From the NCBI RefSeq assembly GCF_040207125.1, contig NZ_CP157940.1, positions 558,001 through 622,000 on the forward strand: a DNA stretch of 64,000 bases. Reading direction: 5' to 3'. This DNA is from Lacrimispora sp. BS-2. Lineage in GTDB: Bacteria > Bacillota > Clostridia > Lachnospirales > Lachnospiraceae. Positions within the stretch are counted from its first letter, which is position 1; each line of letters opens with the position of its first letter. Positions 1 through 8,576 of this stretch are shown here, one piece after another. The translations under genes were made by a program, and so were the position numbers. The notes under the pieces were generated by a model. That model was given only the letters and a program-made list of their open reading frames with translations, did no database searches and was not told where the DNA came from.

Positions 1-2
1 GA

Positions 3-752
3 ATCACTTTAAATGACAGGCCGGCAAAGCTTTTCCGGAGCGGAAGCTTTACCGTAATGGATGTTCTGATGATGAATGGCTACAATTATCAAGATATGAT
101 CGGTCATTCCGGCCAGAATCTGGTAGTAAGTGTCAATGGAAAAAGAACGGTTTTTTATGGGGAGAAAGCAGAGCCGTCTGTATTAAAACTCAATGGAGAA
201 GAAACACAGCTTTCTGATCCGGTAAATACAGAGGACTGGATCGTATTTGTGCCTGCCAGCCGTGGAAAGAACGCTTCTGCTATGCTTTCCGATGTGGCAG
301 AGCTTTCAGAAGGGAACAAAGTACTGGTAAACGGTGAAGAGGTGAAGGAGGATGTACCTCTGAAATTCGGTGACAGCATTATTATAGAAAGCACAGCAGC
401 CCAAGCAAAGGAAGAGCAAGAAAAGAATCCCGGAGTTGAGAGACAGGAGGAAACCAATTTAAGCTTTCTTAATACGGCTCCAACAGTCCTAGCTCCCCAG
501 GCAGGGAATGGAGAAGTAGAAGAGAGCGGTGAAAGCAAGGGAAAGATCACGTTCTTTTTAAATGACAGACCTCTGACCCTTCCCTTAAAGCCGGATCACC
601 AGCCATATTATCTGATGGACATGCTGGAATATTCCGGATTGGATTTTAAAAATGTGACCGGACAGGTGGTATTGGAAGTAAATGGGGAAAACGGATATTT
701 CCAGCAGGAATTACATAGCAGGGACCGTATCATGATCTATCAGGTCAAATAG
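3..752 (+). CDS. C-terminal part of a probable FtsA-like (actin-like ATPase) protein, cut by window start
   Basis: The frame is open from base 3, so the gene begins outside the window and the ATG at 57 need not be its start. The visible ~249 residues hold short repeated beta-rich units: ITLNDRP near the start and ITFFLNDRPLTLP near residue 180, followed by PYYLMDMLEYSGLDF. A Glu/Gln-rich linker lies between them. This pattern recalls C-terminal extensions of the large clostridial FtsA/PilM-domain proteins, which act in cell division or envelope assembly at the membrane. The ATPase core is not in the window, so the family call rests on memory of the tail only. The stop is followed 22 bp later by nrdD, preceded by an AAGGAGAAGG ribosome site, so the two may be cotranscribed. 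Confidence 0.45.
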   Translation: MTLNDRPAKLFRSGSFTVMDVLMMNGYNYQDMIGHSGQNLVVSVNGKRTVFYGEKAEPSVLKLNGEETQLSDPVNTEDWIVFVPASRGKNASAMLSDVAELSEGNKVLVNGEEVKEDVPLKFGDSIIIESTAAQAKEEQEKNPGVERQEETNLSFLNTAPTVLAPQAGNGEVEESGESKGKITFFLNDRPLTLPLKPDHQPYYLMDMLEYSGLDFKNVTGQVVLEVNGENGYFQQELHSRDRIMIYQVK

Positions 753-774
753 GATTTGAAGGAGAAGGACTAAC

Positions 775-2847
775 ATGTTAAAGGTTATAAAAAGGGATGG
801 TGCTGAAGCGGACTTTGATTTATCAAAGGTCAAGGAAGCTATGAAAAAGGCATTTACTGCTACCGAAAAGTATTATACGGACAGCATTGTGGAATTGCTG
901 GCCTTACGGGTGGCTTCTGATTTTAAGGATAAGGTCAGGGAAGACCAGGTCCCTGTGGAGGATATCCAGGACAGCGTGGAAAAGGTGCTGGAGGAGACCG
1001 GATATACGGTTGTGGCAAAGGCGTATATCCTGTACCGGAAGCAGAGAGAAAAGATCAGGAGCCTTGGAGCCACCACTCTTGACTATAAGGATGTGGTGGA
1101 TAATTACGTAAAGGTAGAAGACTGGCGTGTAAAGGAAAATTCCACGGTGACCTATTCTGTGGGCGGCCTGATCCTTAACAATTCCGGAGCTGTGACGGAA
1201 AACTACTGGCTTTCCGAAATTTACGATAAGGAGATCGCAGATGCTTATAACAGGGGTGATATCCATATCCATGACCTTTCTATGCTGACAGGATACAGCT
1301 GCGGGTGGTCTTTAAAAAAGCTTCTGCTTGACGGCCTGGGAGGAATTACGGGAAAAATTACGGCCTCTCCTGCAAAGCATCTGGCTACCCTGTGCAATCA
1401 GATGGTTAATTTTCTCGGAATCATGCAGAATGAATGGGCTGCTTCCCAGTCCTTCTCATCCTTTGACACATACCTGGCGCCTTTTGTCAGGGCTGATGGC
1501 CTTGCTTATGACAAGGTTAAAAAATGCATGGAAGCATTTGTGTTTGGAGTGAACACTCCAAGCCGCTGGGGAACCCAGGCACCATTTTCCCATATTTCCC
1601 TGGATTTAACGGTTCCTGAGGATATGAGAGAGGAAAAGGCCATTGTGGGCGGTAAGCGGATGGACTTTACCTATGGGGACTGCCAGACTGAGATGGATAT
1701 GATAAACCGTGCGTTTCTGGAGACTATGCTGGCCGGAGATGCAGGCGGCATGGGATTTCAGTATCCAATTCCCGTATATGGTGTGTCTGAGGATTTTGAC
1801 TGGTCAGATACAGAGAATAACCGCCTTTTGTTTACACTTGCCTCCCACTATGGAACGCCTTATTTTTCCAATTATATCAGGGGCAGCCAGGTACCGGGAG
1901 ATGTAAGGATCTCCTATCATGGCGTTGTCCCGGATCTTACAAGGCTGCGCAATAAGGCAGGAGGATTCTTCGGATATGGGGAAAATACCGGGTCCATTGG
2001 TGTGGTAACCATAAATCTTTCCCGAATCGGCTTTTTATCTTCCGATGAATCAGATTTTTACAAACGTCTGGACCAGGTGGCGGATATTGCAGCCAGGTCC
2101 TTGAAGATTAAACGGGATGTGATAGGCAGGCTTTTAAAGAAAGGGCTTTATCCTTATACGGCCTGTTATCTGGAAGACCTGGAAAACTATTTTTCTTCTA
2201 TAGGCGTTATTGGAATGAACGAGGCGGGTCTTAATGCTTCCTGGCTAAAATCCGGAATGGAATCCAAAAGGACAAGGGATTTTGCAGCGGATGTGCTGAA
2301 GCATTTAAGGGAGAAGCTGGTTGGCTATCAGCTGGAGTACGGGAATTTGTACTGCTTAGAAGCGACTCCGGCGGAGTCGGCGGCCTACCGTCTGGCAATG
2401 ATCGATAAGAAGGAATTTCCGGAGATTAAGACAGGAGGAAAGGCGGGAGATATCTCTTATTATACCAACAGCACCAAGCTTTCCTCTGATTTTGGAGGAA
2501 CACTTAGAGAAGCCCTTGAAAACCAGAATGCAGTCCAGCCCCTTTATACGGCGGGCACCGTATTTTCCGTTTATATGGAAGAGGAAGCAAAGGACTGGAA
2601 GAGAGTCCGAAATTCTTTGAGGAAAATGGCGGAACATTATGATATTCCATATATGACCTTTACACCGGTGTATTCTATCTGCCAGACCTGCGGGTATCTT
2701 ACCGGAAGAGAGGAAATCTGCCCCAAATGTGGGAAACAGACAGACGTATACAGCAGGATTGCCGGATATTACCGTCCCGTACATGACTGGAATGAGGGAA
2801 AAATCCAGGAATTTAAAAACCGGAAAATGATGATTTTGGAAGACTGA
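775..2847 (+). CDS. nrdD: Anaerobic (class III) ribonucleoside-triphosphate reductase
   Basis: A 690-residue cytosolic glycyl-radical enzyme that reduces ribonucleoside triphosphates to deoxy forms under anoxia. Residues 1-90 form an ATP-cone (MLKVIKRDGAEADFDLSKV), the allosteric ATP/dATP-binding domain. The 10-stranded barrel follows. Near the C-terminus two CxxC pairs (CQTCGYL and CPKCGK) form the structural zinc site, then RIAGYY carries the glycyl-radical Gly (about residue 664), followed by RPVHDWNEGK. Length and motifs are complete. The activating radical-SAM partner nrdG normally follows nrdD, but here a terminator and a sugar dehydrogenase follow, so nrdG must lie elsewhere. An AAGGAGAAGG ribosome site precedes the ATG. 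Confidence 0.97.
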   Translation: MLKVIKRDGAEADFDLSKVKEAMKKAFTATEKYYTDSIVELLALRVASDFKDKVREDQVPVEDIQDSVEKVLEETGYTVVAKAYILYRKQREKIRSLGATTLDYKDVVDNYVKVEDWRVKENSTVTYSVGGLILNNSGAVTENYWLSEIYDKEIADAYNRGDIHIHDLSMLTGYSCGWSLKKLLLDGLGGITGKITASPAKHLATLCNQMVNFLGIMQNEWAASQSFSSFDTYLAPFVRADGLAYDKVKKCMEAFVFGVNTPSRWGTQAPFSHISLDLTVPEDMREEKAIVGGKRMDFTYGDCQTEMDMINRAFLETMLAGDAGGMGFQYPIPVYGVSEDFDWSDTENNRLLFTLASHYGTPYFSNYIRGSQVPGDVRISYHGVVPDLTRLRNKAGGFFGYGENTGSIGVVTINLSRIGFLSSDESDFYKRLDQVADIAARSLKIKRDVIGRLLKKGLYPYTACYLEDLENYFSSIGVIGMNEAGLNASWLKSGMESKRTRDFAADVLKHLREKLVGYQLEYGNLYCLEATPAESAAYRLAMIDKKEFPEIKTGGKAGDISYYTNSTKLSSDFGGTLREALENQNAVQPLYTAGTVFSVYMEEEAKDWKRVRNSLRKMAEHYDIPYMTFTPVYSICQTCGYLTGREEICPKCGKQTDVYSRIAGYYRPVHDWNEGKIQEFKNRKMMILED

Positions 2848-2891
2848 AATCAGAAGCCGGACATACATAGTGAGCAGGATCCATGATAAAA

Positions 2892-2923
2892 TCCCGGTTT
2901 TCTTTCAGAAAGCCGGGGTTTTT
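2892..2923 (+). terminator. Rho-independent terminator after nrdD
   Basis: A GC-rich stem (CCGGTTTTC paired with GAAAGCCGG, loop TTTCA) is followed directly by a T tract. It lies 45 bp after the nrdD stop and closes that transcript. Confidence 0.85.
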
Positions 2924-3075
2924 GACTTCTGCCAGCAATGAGCCGGATAAATATGCCTACACATTTATTGGGCCAATGCCGCAGAAGCTAAGAAAACAGA
3001 TAAATATTTAAACAGGAAATTTTCCTGGAAAAATTATAGATAAATAAAAGTGTTATTGTTTGTTGAATATGTACA

Positions 3076-3134
3076 TTGAAAAAAGAGAGGGGATATGCTA
3101 GCATATATACAAGGTGTTAGATTTGTATACAAAT
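3076..3134 (+). promoter_or_regulatory. Promoter and two palindromes upstream of the SDR dehydrogenase gene
   Basis: TTGAAA (3076-3081) and TAGCAT (3099-3104) are separated by 17 bp and form a plausible sigma-A promoter. The -10 region sits inside a perfect 14-bp palindrome, ATATGCTAGCATAT (3093-3106). About 15 bp further lies a second perfect palindrome, ATTTGTATACAAAT (3121-3134), just after the predicted start point. TTGTATACAA-like sites are known operators of GntR-family uronate and hexonate regulators, and a GntR/FCD gene lies downstream at 4159. The link to that regulator is inference. The rest of the 366-bp gap shows no coding signal. Confidence 0.55.
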
Positions 3135-3213
3135 TTTATAGTTTGAATACATTTCAAAACACGGAAATGATGAGATAACTGACCCCAAAAAATAAGCAAA
3201 GGAGAGATTAATC

Positions 3214-4017
3214 ATGAATTTAGCAAACCAGTTTTCCCTTGATGGAAAAGTTGCATTAGTCACAGGCGCTTCCTATGGCATTGGATTTGCCATTGCAAAA
3301 GGTCTTGCAGCAGCAGGCGCAACCATTGTTTTTAATGATATCAAGCAGGAATTAGTTGATAAGGGAATTGACGCATATAAGGAAGAGGGAATCAAAGCTC
3401 ATGGTTACGTATGTGACGTTACCGATGAAAACGCCGTAAACGCTATGGTAGCTCAGATCGAGAAGGAGGTCGGCGTGATCGACATCCTGGTAAACAATGC
3501 TGGTATTATCAAGCGTATTCCTATGTGCGATATGACCGCTGAACAGTTCAGACAGGTAATTGACGTAGATTTGAACGCTCCGTTTATTGTTGCTAAGGCA
3601 GTTATTCCGTCTATGATCAAAAAAGGACACGGAAAGATCATCAACATCTGCTCCATGATGTCCGAGCTTGGCCGTGAGACCGTATCCGCATATGCGGCAG
3701 CAAAGGGCGGACTTAAGATGCTGACCAAGAACATTGCATCTGAGTACGGTGAATTCAACATTCAGTGCAACGGCATTGGACCTGGCTACATCGCTACCCC
3801 ACAGACCGCACCGCTGCGTGAGACTCAGGCAGATGGTTCCAGACATCCATTTGACCAGTTTATTATCTCTAAGACTCCGGCAGGACGCTGGGGAGAAGCA
3901 GAGGATCTCTCAGGTCCGGCTGTATTCCTTTCCTCTGACGCTTCCAACTTTGTCAACGGACATATTCTGTACGTGGACGGCGGTATCTTAGCTTACATTG
4001 GCAAACAGCCGCAGTAA
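3214..4017 (+). CDS. SDR dehydrogenase, KduD / gluconate 5-dehydrogenase-like
   Basis: A 267-residue classical short-chain dehydrogenase. TGASYGIG (about residues 18-25) is the NAD(P) phosphate-binding loop, NNAG (about 94-97) the structural motif, and YAAAKGG carries the catalytic Tyr and Lys, with an upstream SMM serine. The long-form C-terminus (PAGRWGEAEDLSGPAVFLSS) matches KduD (2-dehydro-3-deoxy-gluconate 5-dehydrogenase) and gluconate 5-dehydrogenase, which interconvert keto-sugar acids in pectin, uronate and hexonate breakdown. Sequence alone cannot separate these substrates. It has its own promoter and AAAGGAGAG ribosome site and is closed by a hairpin before a GntR regulator, which suggests local, ligand-responsive control. 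Confidence 0.85.
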   Translation: MNLANQFSLDGKVALVTGASYGIGFAIAKGLAAAGATIVFNDIKQELVDKGIDAYKEEGIKAHGYVCDVTDENAVNAMVAQIEKEVGVIDILVNNAGIIKRIPMCDMTAEQFRQVIDVDLNAPFIVAKAVIPSMIKKGHGKIINICSMMSELGRETVSAYAAAKGGLKMLTKNIASEYGEFNIQCNGIGPGYIATPQTAPLRETQADGSRHPFDQFIISKTPAGRWGEAEDLSGPAVFLSSDASNFVNGHILYVDGGILAYIGKQPQ

Positions 4018-4071
4018 CAGTCAGAGTTCAACATTCAGGTCCGGCCCTTTTCATGAGCCGGCCCTGGTGCT

Positions 4072-4125
4072 AAAAAATATGACCATGATGTCTGCTTTCA
4101 GGGCGGAGGTCATGGCATATTTTTT
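4072..4125 (+). terminator. Terminator between the SDR gene and the GntR gene
   Basis: AAAAATATGACCATGA pairs with TCATGGCATATTTTTT (one bulged base) across a 19-base loop. The right arm ends in a T run and the left starts with an A run, so it could act in both directions. Confidence 0.75.
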
Positions 4126-4158
4126 AACAGGTCTAATATAGAAGACGGAGAGGGTTCA

Positions 4159-4860
4159 ATGGAAGGAAAGACCAAAACCTATAAAAACCGCGGTGAATTG
4201 GTGTTTGAGACGTTAAAGCAGGAGATTCTGGACCTGGAATTAAAGCCCGGACATATCATCAGCGAGAATGAAATCTGTGAACGGTTTGGCGTATCCCGGA
4301 CGCCTGTCAGGGAAGCGGTGAGAAGGCTTCAGGAGCAGGGCTTTGTCAACTCGGTGCCATATTCCGGCACACAGGTAACGCTTTTGAATCTGGATACTAT
4401 TAAACAGATGATATACATGCGTGTTGCGGTGGAAACCATGGTAATGCGGGATTTTATGAATATGGCGACGCCTCTCTGGATGGAGGAAGTCCGGTATCTG
4501 ATCCGCAAGCAGCAGGCTCTGATTCAGGAAAAAGGATTTGAACCGGAGCAGTTTTACCGTATGGATGCCCAGATGCATGCGATCTGGTATCAGGCTACCG
4601 GCAAACAGAAGCTTTGGGATATGATACAGGCCCAACAGTTACATTATACAAGATTTCGTATGCTTGACTTTGTAACCGAGACGGATTTTACCAGAATCAT
4701 CAGAGAGCACACAGAGCTTTTTGAACTGCTGGAGAAAAAAGACATCGAAGGCCTGGAGCGGTCCCTCAGAGAACATCTGTGTTACAGCATGCAGAGAATG
4801 AAGTATCAGATAGAAGTAGAATATAAAGACTATTTTGAGCAGGAAGAGCAGGAGGACTGA
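4159..4860 (+). CDS. GntR-family transcriptional regulator, FCD type
   Basis: A 233-residue regulator. Residues 10-75 form the winged helix-turn-helix (ISENEICERFGVSRTPVREAV recognition region). The all-alpha remainder (VAVETMVMRDF, then MHAIWYQATG and HTELFELLEKKD) is the FCD ligand-binding domain, which usually binds a sugar acid or other carboxylate through a metal site. It probably controls the preceding dehydrogenase gene and its own operon; the palindrome at 3121 is the best candidate site. The next gene begins two bases after its stop, so they are translationally linked. The ligand is not identifiable by reading. Confidence 0.88.
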   Translation: MEGKTKTYKNRGELVFETLKQEILDLELKPGHIISENEICERFGVSRTPVREAVRRLQEQGFVNSVPYSGTQVTLLNLDTIKQMIYMRVAVETMVMRDFMNMATPLWMEEVRYLIRKQQALIQEKGFEPEQFYRMDAQMHAIWYQATGKQKLWDMIQAQQLHYTRFRMLDFVTETDFTRIIREHTELFELLEKKDIEGLERSLREHLCYSMQRMKYQIEVEYKDYFEQEEQED

Positions 4861-4862
4861 TC

Positions 4863-5657
4863 ATGGCGAATGTATCAATAGCTGTAAGAAACCAGAATGG
4901 CGGGGTAAAGGCATCCGTATTGGGAGAGGATCAGGCAATCCTCGTGTTTGAAGGAGAATACGAAGAAGGAGATACCATTGTATTCACAACAGACAAACCA
5001 GATACTCATTATGCAGTACGCATTGATGACTGCATGGATGAGTCCTTTGTCTATCTGACAAAGACGGAAGTAGTTTATACCATACCATTTGGAGAGAAAA
5101 AGATTTCCTATAATCCGCAGGCCTTTACAGGAGAGCGTCATTATCTGACCATACGGGAAGCTTTTGACCATGAAGCAGGCATTTACAGGAACCTGGCAAA
5201 GAATGTCATGGACCAGCACGGTGATACGGGCTGTTTCCCTCATGCCTTCGCCAACGTGGAAACCAGGGGAGAAGCGGTGTTTGCGGCGCGCAATGCCATT
5301 GACGGCGTTCTCGCCAACGAATCCCACGGAGCATGGCCCTATGAGTCATGGGGAATCAACCGTCAGGATGATGCGGAAATGACCCTGGACTTTGGCCGCC
5401 CTGTAGATTTTAATAAGATTGTTTTATATACACGTGCAGATTTCCCCCATGATAACTGGTGGGTAAAGGCAAAGCTTACGTTTTCCGACGGAACGGAAGA
5501 GATAGTGGAAATGGAAAAGAGCGTGAAGCCTCACCTGTTTTCCCTGGAAAGAAAGAATATCACATGGGTGAAAATAAGTGATCTGATAAAAGCGGACGAT
5601 CCTTCCCCATTCCCGGCCCTCACCCAGATTGAGGTATACGGAAAAGACTCCCAGTGA
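4863..5657 (+). CDS. Carbohydrate-binding-like protein (two beta domains, discoidin-like C-terminus)
   Basis: A 264-residue protein without signal peptide or membrane segment. Residues 1-95 are beta-rich. Residues ~130-262 (AARNAIDGVLANESHGAWPYESWGIN, then EMTLDFGRPVDFNKIVLYTRAD and a terminal TQIEVYG) follow the pattern of a galactose-binding F5/8-type C domain. It is similar in style to conserved proteins of unknown function found beside uronate and glycan catabolic genes. The ATG is two bases after the GntR stop, so it is made from the same message. A role in binding or processing the sugar handled by the SDR enzyme is inference. No catalytic motif was recognised. Confidence 0.6.
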   Translation: MANVSIAVRNQNGGVKASVLGEDQAILVFEGEYEEGDTIVFTTDKPDTHYAVRIDDCMDESFVYLTKTEVVYTIPFGEKKISYNPQAFTGERHYLTIREAFDHEAGIYRNLAKNVMDQHGDTGCFPHAFANVETRGEAVFAARNAIDGVLANESHGAWPYESWGINRQDDAEMTLDFGRPVDFNKIVLYTRADFPHDNWWVKAKLTFSDGTEEIVEMEKSVKPHLFSLERKNITWVKISDLIKADDPSPFPALTQIEVYGKDSQ

Positions 5658-5670
5658 GAATAGAAAGAAG

Positions 5671-5714
5671 AGTGTCAGAATGATCCGGATAACGGACATT
5701 CCGGCACTTTTTTC
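5671..5714 (+). terminator. Terminator after the GntR operon
   Basis: AGTGTCAGAATG pairs with CATTCCGGCACT (one mismatch, one G-U), with an inner TCCG/CGGA helix. A run of six T follows immediately. Confidence 0.85.
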
Positions 5715-5864
5715 ATTTCTGGGAAACCCCATTGCTGCCCTGCTGATCCTTTGTTTCTGATTCTGGCATTTCTGAGAAAAAGTAGAAATACCTCTTTTCC
5801 TTTTTCGTTTATTCAGGTAAAATATAGGCAGTGGTCATAAATCACTACATAAGGAGGAAGACAG

Positions 5865-6797
5865 ATGGAACTTTTGTTTCTGGAGCCTGTGTTTATGGAG
5901 GCCATCTGGGGAGGCACCAGACTTCGGGATGTATTTGGCTATGAGATACCAAGCGATACAACCGGAGAATGCTGGGCGATCAGCGCCCATGAGAACGGGG
6001 AATGTCAAGTTGCGGGAGGAATATATGACGGCAGACGGCTTAGCAGCCTGTGGGAAGAGTCGCCTGAGCTGTTCGGGAATTATCCCGGAGACAAGTTTCC
6101 CCTTCTGATCAAGATCATTGATGCAAAGAAGGATTTAAGCATTCAGGTCCATCCCGACGACAGCTATGCGAAAATTCATGAAAATGGTTCCCTGGGAAAG
6201 ACAGAGTGCTGGTATATTCTGGACTGTGAGCCTGGAACCGAGATTGCAATCGGCCATCATGCCAAGGACCGGGAAGAGATGGAAGCCATGATACGGGATC
6301 ACCGGTGGAAGGAGTTTGTCAGGACCGTTCCAATCAAAAAAGGAGACTTTTTCCAAATCGATCCTGGCTGCGTTCATGCAATCAAGGGAGGTACTCTGGT
6401 ACTGGAGACCCAGCAAAGCAGCGATATTACGTACCGCGTATATGATTATGACCGTTTGTCCAATGGAAAACCAAGGCAGCTTCATGTGGAGCAGAGCATT
6501 GCCAATATAAGGGCGCCATTTAAGGAAGAACAGGCTGATCCGGAAACAGAAAAAGTACCAGGTGCAGTGCACACCCATTTAGTGACCTGCCAGTTTTACT
6601 CAGTAGATAAATATGATATTGACGGCGTCTTTACAAAGGAGTTCGGAAAATATTTTACCAATGTAAGCGTTATAAGCGGAAAAGGCTCAGTAAACGGGAT
6701 TCCCCTGGAGGCAGGGCAGCATTTCATCGTACCGGTAAAAAGCGGAGAGTGCAGATTTGAAGGAAAGATGTCTATCATCTGTTCCAACCCAGAGTAA
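5865..6797 (+). CDS. manA: Mannose-6-phosphate isomerase, class I
   Basis: A 310-residue zinc cupin enzyme that interconverts mannose-6-phosphate and fructose-6-phosphate. Zinc ligands are visible: QVHPDD (about residue 96), the Glu of KTECWYI and the His of GCVHAIKGG. VLETQQSSDITYRVYDYDR is the conserved substrate-site strand. The length fits the short bacillar/clostridial ManA (~315 residues). The ATG has a TAAGGAGG site 8 bp upstream. A ROK sugar kinase follows 16 bp after the stop, the same pairing as gmuF-gmuE in Bacillus, so the pair would feed mannose and fructose into glycolysis. A weak TAAAAT -10 box lies about 43 bp before the ATG. Confidence 0.95.
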   Translation: MELLFLEPVFMEAIWGGTRLRDVFGYEIPSDTTGECWAISAHENGECQVAGGIYDGRRLSSLWEESPELFGNYPGDKFPLLIKIIDAKKDLSIQVHPDDSYAKIHENGSLGKTECWYILDCEPGTEIAIGHHAKDREEMEAMIRDHRWKEFVRTVPIKKGDFFQIDPGCVHAIKGGTLVLETQQSSDITYRVYDYDRLSNGKPRQLHVEQSIANIRAPFKEEQADPETEKVPGAVHTHLVTCQFYSVDKYDIDGVFTKEFGKYFTNVSVISGKGSVNGIPLEAGQHFIVPVKSGECRFEGKMSIICSNPE

Positions 6798-6813
6798 AAG
6801 GAGGCAAATGAAT

Positions 6814-7698
6814 ATGAGACTTGGAGCATTAGAGGCAGGCGGAACAAAGATGGTTTGTGCTATAGGCAATGAAAACGGTGAAATTTTTGAACGCGTTTCC
6901 ATACCTACAGAGACACCGGAAATCACCATGCCAAAGCTGATCGGGTATTTTAAGGATAAGGAAATAGAAGCCCTGGGAATCGGCTGCTTCGGCCCTATTG
7001 ACTTAAACAGGAGCTCAAAGACCTATGGTTATATCACCACCACGCCAAAGCTTGCCTGGGCCAATTATAACATCGTAGGAGTCTTAAAAGAAGCCCTTAA
7101 GGTTCCGGTTGGATTTGATACAGATGTAAATGGATCTGCTCTGGGAGAAGCCACCTGGGGGATTACAAAGGGCCTTGAAAACAGTATGTATATTACCATC
7201 GGCACCGGCGTTGGAGCAGGGATCATTACCAATGGAACGCTGCTTCACGGAATGCTTCACCCGGAAGGTGGGCACTTGCTGCTGTCTAAGCATCCGGATG
7301 ATAACTATGAAGGAAAATGCCCTTATCACAAGACATGCCTGGAAGGCCTTGCCTCCGGTCCTGCCATAGAAGCCCGGTGGGGAAAGAAGGGGGCAGAGCT
7401 GGCGGACCAAAAGGAAGTGTGGGAATTAGAGGCCTATTACATCGCTCAGGCGCTTGTGGATTATATCATGGTTCTTTCTCCCCAGCGCATTATTCTGGGA
7501 GGAGGAGTCATGCATCAGGAACACATGATACCTTTGGTAAGAGAAGAAGTGAAGCGCCAGCTGGCTGGATATATCAGGACAAAAGAGCTTGAAGATATAG
7601 AGAATTACATCGTTCTTCCCAGCTTAAATGATAATCAGGGCATCATGGGAGCCTTAAAATTAGCTGTCAATGAATACCAGCTGGAAAATAGAGGATAA
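6814..7698 (+). CDS. ROK-family sugar kinase, fructokinase type
   Basis: A 294-residue ROK kinase. LGALEAGGTKMVCAIG is the N-terminal phosphate loop, FDTDVNGSALGE carries the catalytic Asp, ITIGTGVGAGII is the second phosphate loop, and the zinc-binding segment includes CPYHKTCLEGLASGPAI. This subclass (ScrK/GmuE/YdhR) phosphorylates fructose, sometimes mannose. The start at 6814 is preferred over the ATG at 6808 because the AGGAGG at 6799-6804 is then 9 bp upstream instead of 3. The adjacent manA gene supports a role in hexose entry. The exact substrate is inferred. Confidence 0.9.
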   Translation: MRLGALEAGGTKMVCAIGNENGEIFERVSIPTETPEITMPKLIGYFKDKEIEALGIGCFGPIDLNRSSKTYGYITTTPKLAWANYNIVGVLKEALKVPVGFDTDVNGSALGEATWGITKGLENSMYITIGTGVGAGIITNGTLLHGMLHPEGGHLLLSKHPDDNYEGKCPYHKTCLEGLASGPAIEARWGKKGAELADQKEVWELEAYYIAQALVDYIMVLSPQRIILGGGVMHQEHMIPLVREEVKRQLAGYIRTKELEDIENYIVLPSLNDNQGIMGALKLAVNEYQLENRG

Positions 7699-7797
7699 TT
7701 GCCATTTTTCTCCTAGTGTAATTCCATTTCCTGTATGTTATGATACGTTTTGTAACAGAAATGTAATAATTATGTAACAAATAAGGAGGATATTACC

Positions 7798-8187
7798 ATG
7801 AGAAAATTACCAGTATTCGTTTTAGCAGCAGCAACCGTACTTACTGTAGCAGGTGTTCCAATGACCGCTCAGGCAGCAACCTGTCCGGTGTCATCAGGCA
7901 ATTACTATACCATTTCAAACTGCTTTGGACAGTCTGGGGATATCAACAGCATTTTAAGCAAGTTTGGCTGCGGCAACGGTAATAGCTGCAGCAACGGTAC
8001 CACCTGCACCAATGGTTCCAACTGTTCAACCGGCACAAAGGGTGCTGCCTGTTCCGGCAGCAACTGCGGCACCAGCAAGAACAGCACCTGTTCCAGCGGT
8101 AAGAACAACAGCTCCTGCTCCAAAACCAAGGGCGCAACCACAAACAGTGGACGTCAGTGCAAGTCCTCTTACGGATGTTGGAGATAA
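7798..8187 (+). CDS. Secreted cysteine-rich small protein (12 Cys), unknown function
   Basis: A 129-residue protein. A signal peptide is clear (MRKLPV, hydrophobic FVLAAATVLTVAGV, cleavage near AQA-A). The mature part has about 100 residues with 12 cysteines and is otherwise Ser/Gly/Asn/Thr-rich. The cysteine spacing in the second half is 5-5-8-4-7-8-13-5. The NGxxC pattern repeats (NGNSC, NGTTC, NGSNC), suggesting internal duplication. There is a strong AAGGAGGA ribosome site, and a terminator follows, so it is a single-gene unit. I do not recognise a family. A disulfide-knotted secreted or spore-surface protein is possible, but nothing in the sequence proves it. Confidence 0.75.
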   Translation: MRKLPVFVLAAATVLTVAGVPMTAQAATCPVSSGNYYTISNCFGQSGDINSILSKFGCGNGNSCSNGTTCTNGSNCSTGTKGAACSGSNCGTSKNSTCSSGKNNSSCSKTKGATTNSGRQCKSSYGCWR

Positions 8188-8207
8188 TTATTTTTTACAT
8201 TTTTAAT

Positions 8208-8238
8208 GGTCGGACCGTCTGGGTCCGGCCTCTTTTCT
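8208..8238 (+). terminator. Terminator after the cysteine-rich protein gene
   Basis: GGTCGGAC pairs with GTCCGGCC, followed by TCTTTTCT. It lies 20 bp after the stop codon. Confidence 0.75.
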
Positions 8239-8264
8239 ATTGAAAGATCTTTGGATCTTGTATT

Positions 8265-8308
8265 AAAAAAACAGCCATAAGGCCAATCCCGGCTTGTGAC
8301 TGTTTTTT
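8265..8308 (-). terminator. Terminator of the 49-aa minus-strand gene
   Basis: An A-run plus ACAG on the left pairs with CTGTTTTTT on the right. Read on the minus strand it is a stem with a terminal T run directly after the stop codon at 8316. Confidence 0.65.
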
Positions 8309-8315
8309 AGGAAAA

Positions 8316-8465
8316 TCATTTGCTTCCGTTGTTCACAATTTCCTCCAAAACACGGATTAAATCGTAAATGGTGTTAATTTGTACGTTTCGCTCCAGGATT
8401 TCATTTTTTAAGTCGATGGAAAGAGTCTCGAATTTGGCCTGGACTGCGGGAGCTATATATGACAT
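8316..8465 (-). CDS. Small conserved-looking protein (49 aa), unknown
   Basis: Starting at the ATG at 8465 the product is MSYIAPAVQAKFETLSIDL..., 49 residues, ending VLEEIVNNGSK. This start is chosen because GAGGTG lies 6 bp upstream. A longer in-frame reading exists but begins with an implausible hydrophobic stretch and overlaps the divergent gene. The sequence is helical and amphipathic with no signal peptide. It is divergent from the 50-aa gene at 8577, with a shared 111-bp promoter region. I do not recognise the family; such short proteins in clostridia are often sporulation-associated, which is only a guess here. Confidence 0.6.
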   Translation of the reverse strand: MSYIAPAVQAKFETLSIDLKNEILERNVQINTIYDLIRVLEEIVNNGSK

Positions 8466-8576
8466 GTTCATCACCTCATTTTTATAATGCGCAGCCGCAG
8501 AATGTATTATGCGTGTAAATACTGTTTTTACATAAATCTTATACACCTGGAACATACTATTGGTGAGGTGATGGAA

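Noticed and set aside
7798..8187. Metallothionein or bacteriocin call for the 12-Cys protein
   Set aside because: No CxC/CxxC clustering, no leader-peptide cleavage motif or export and modification genes nearby.
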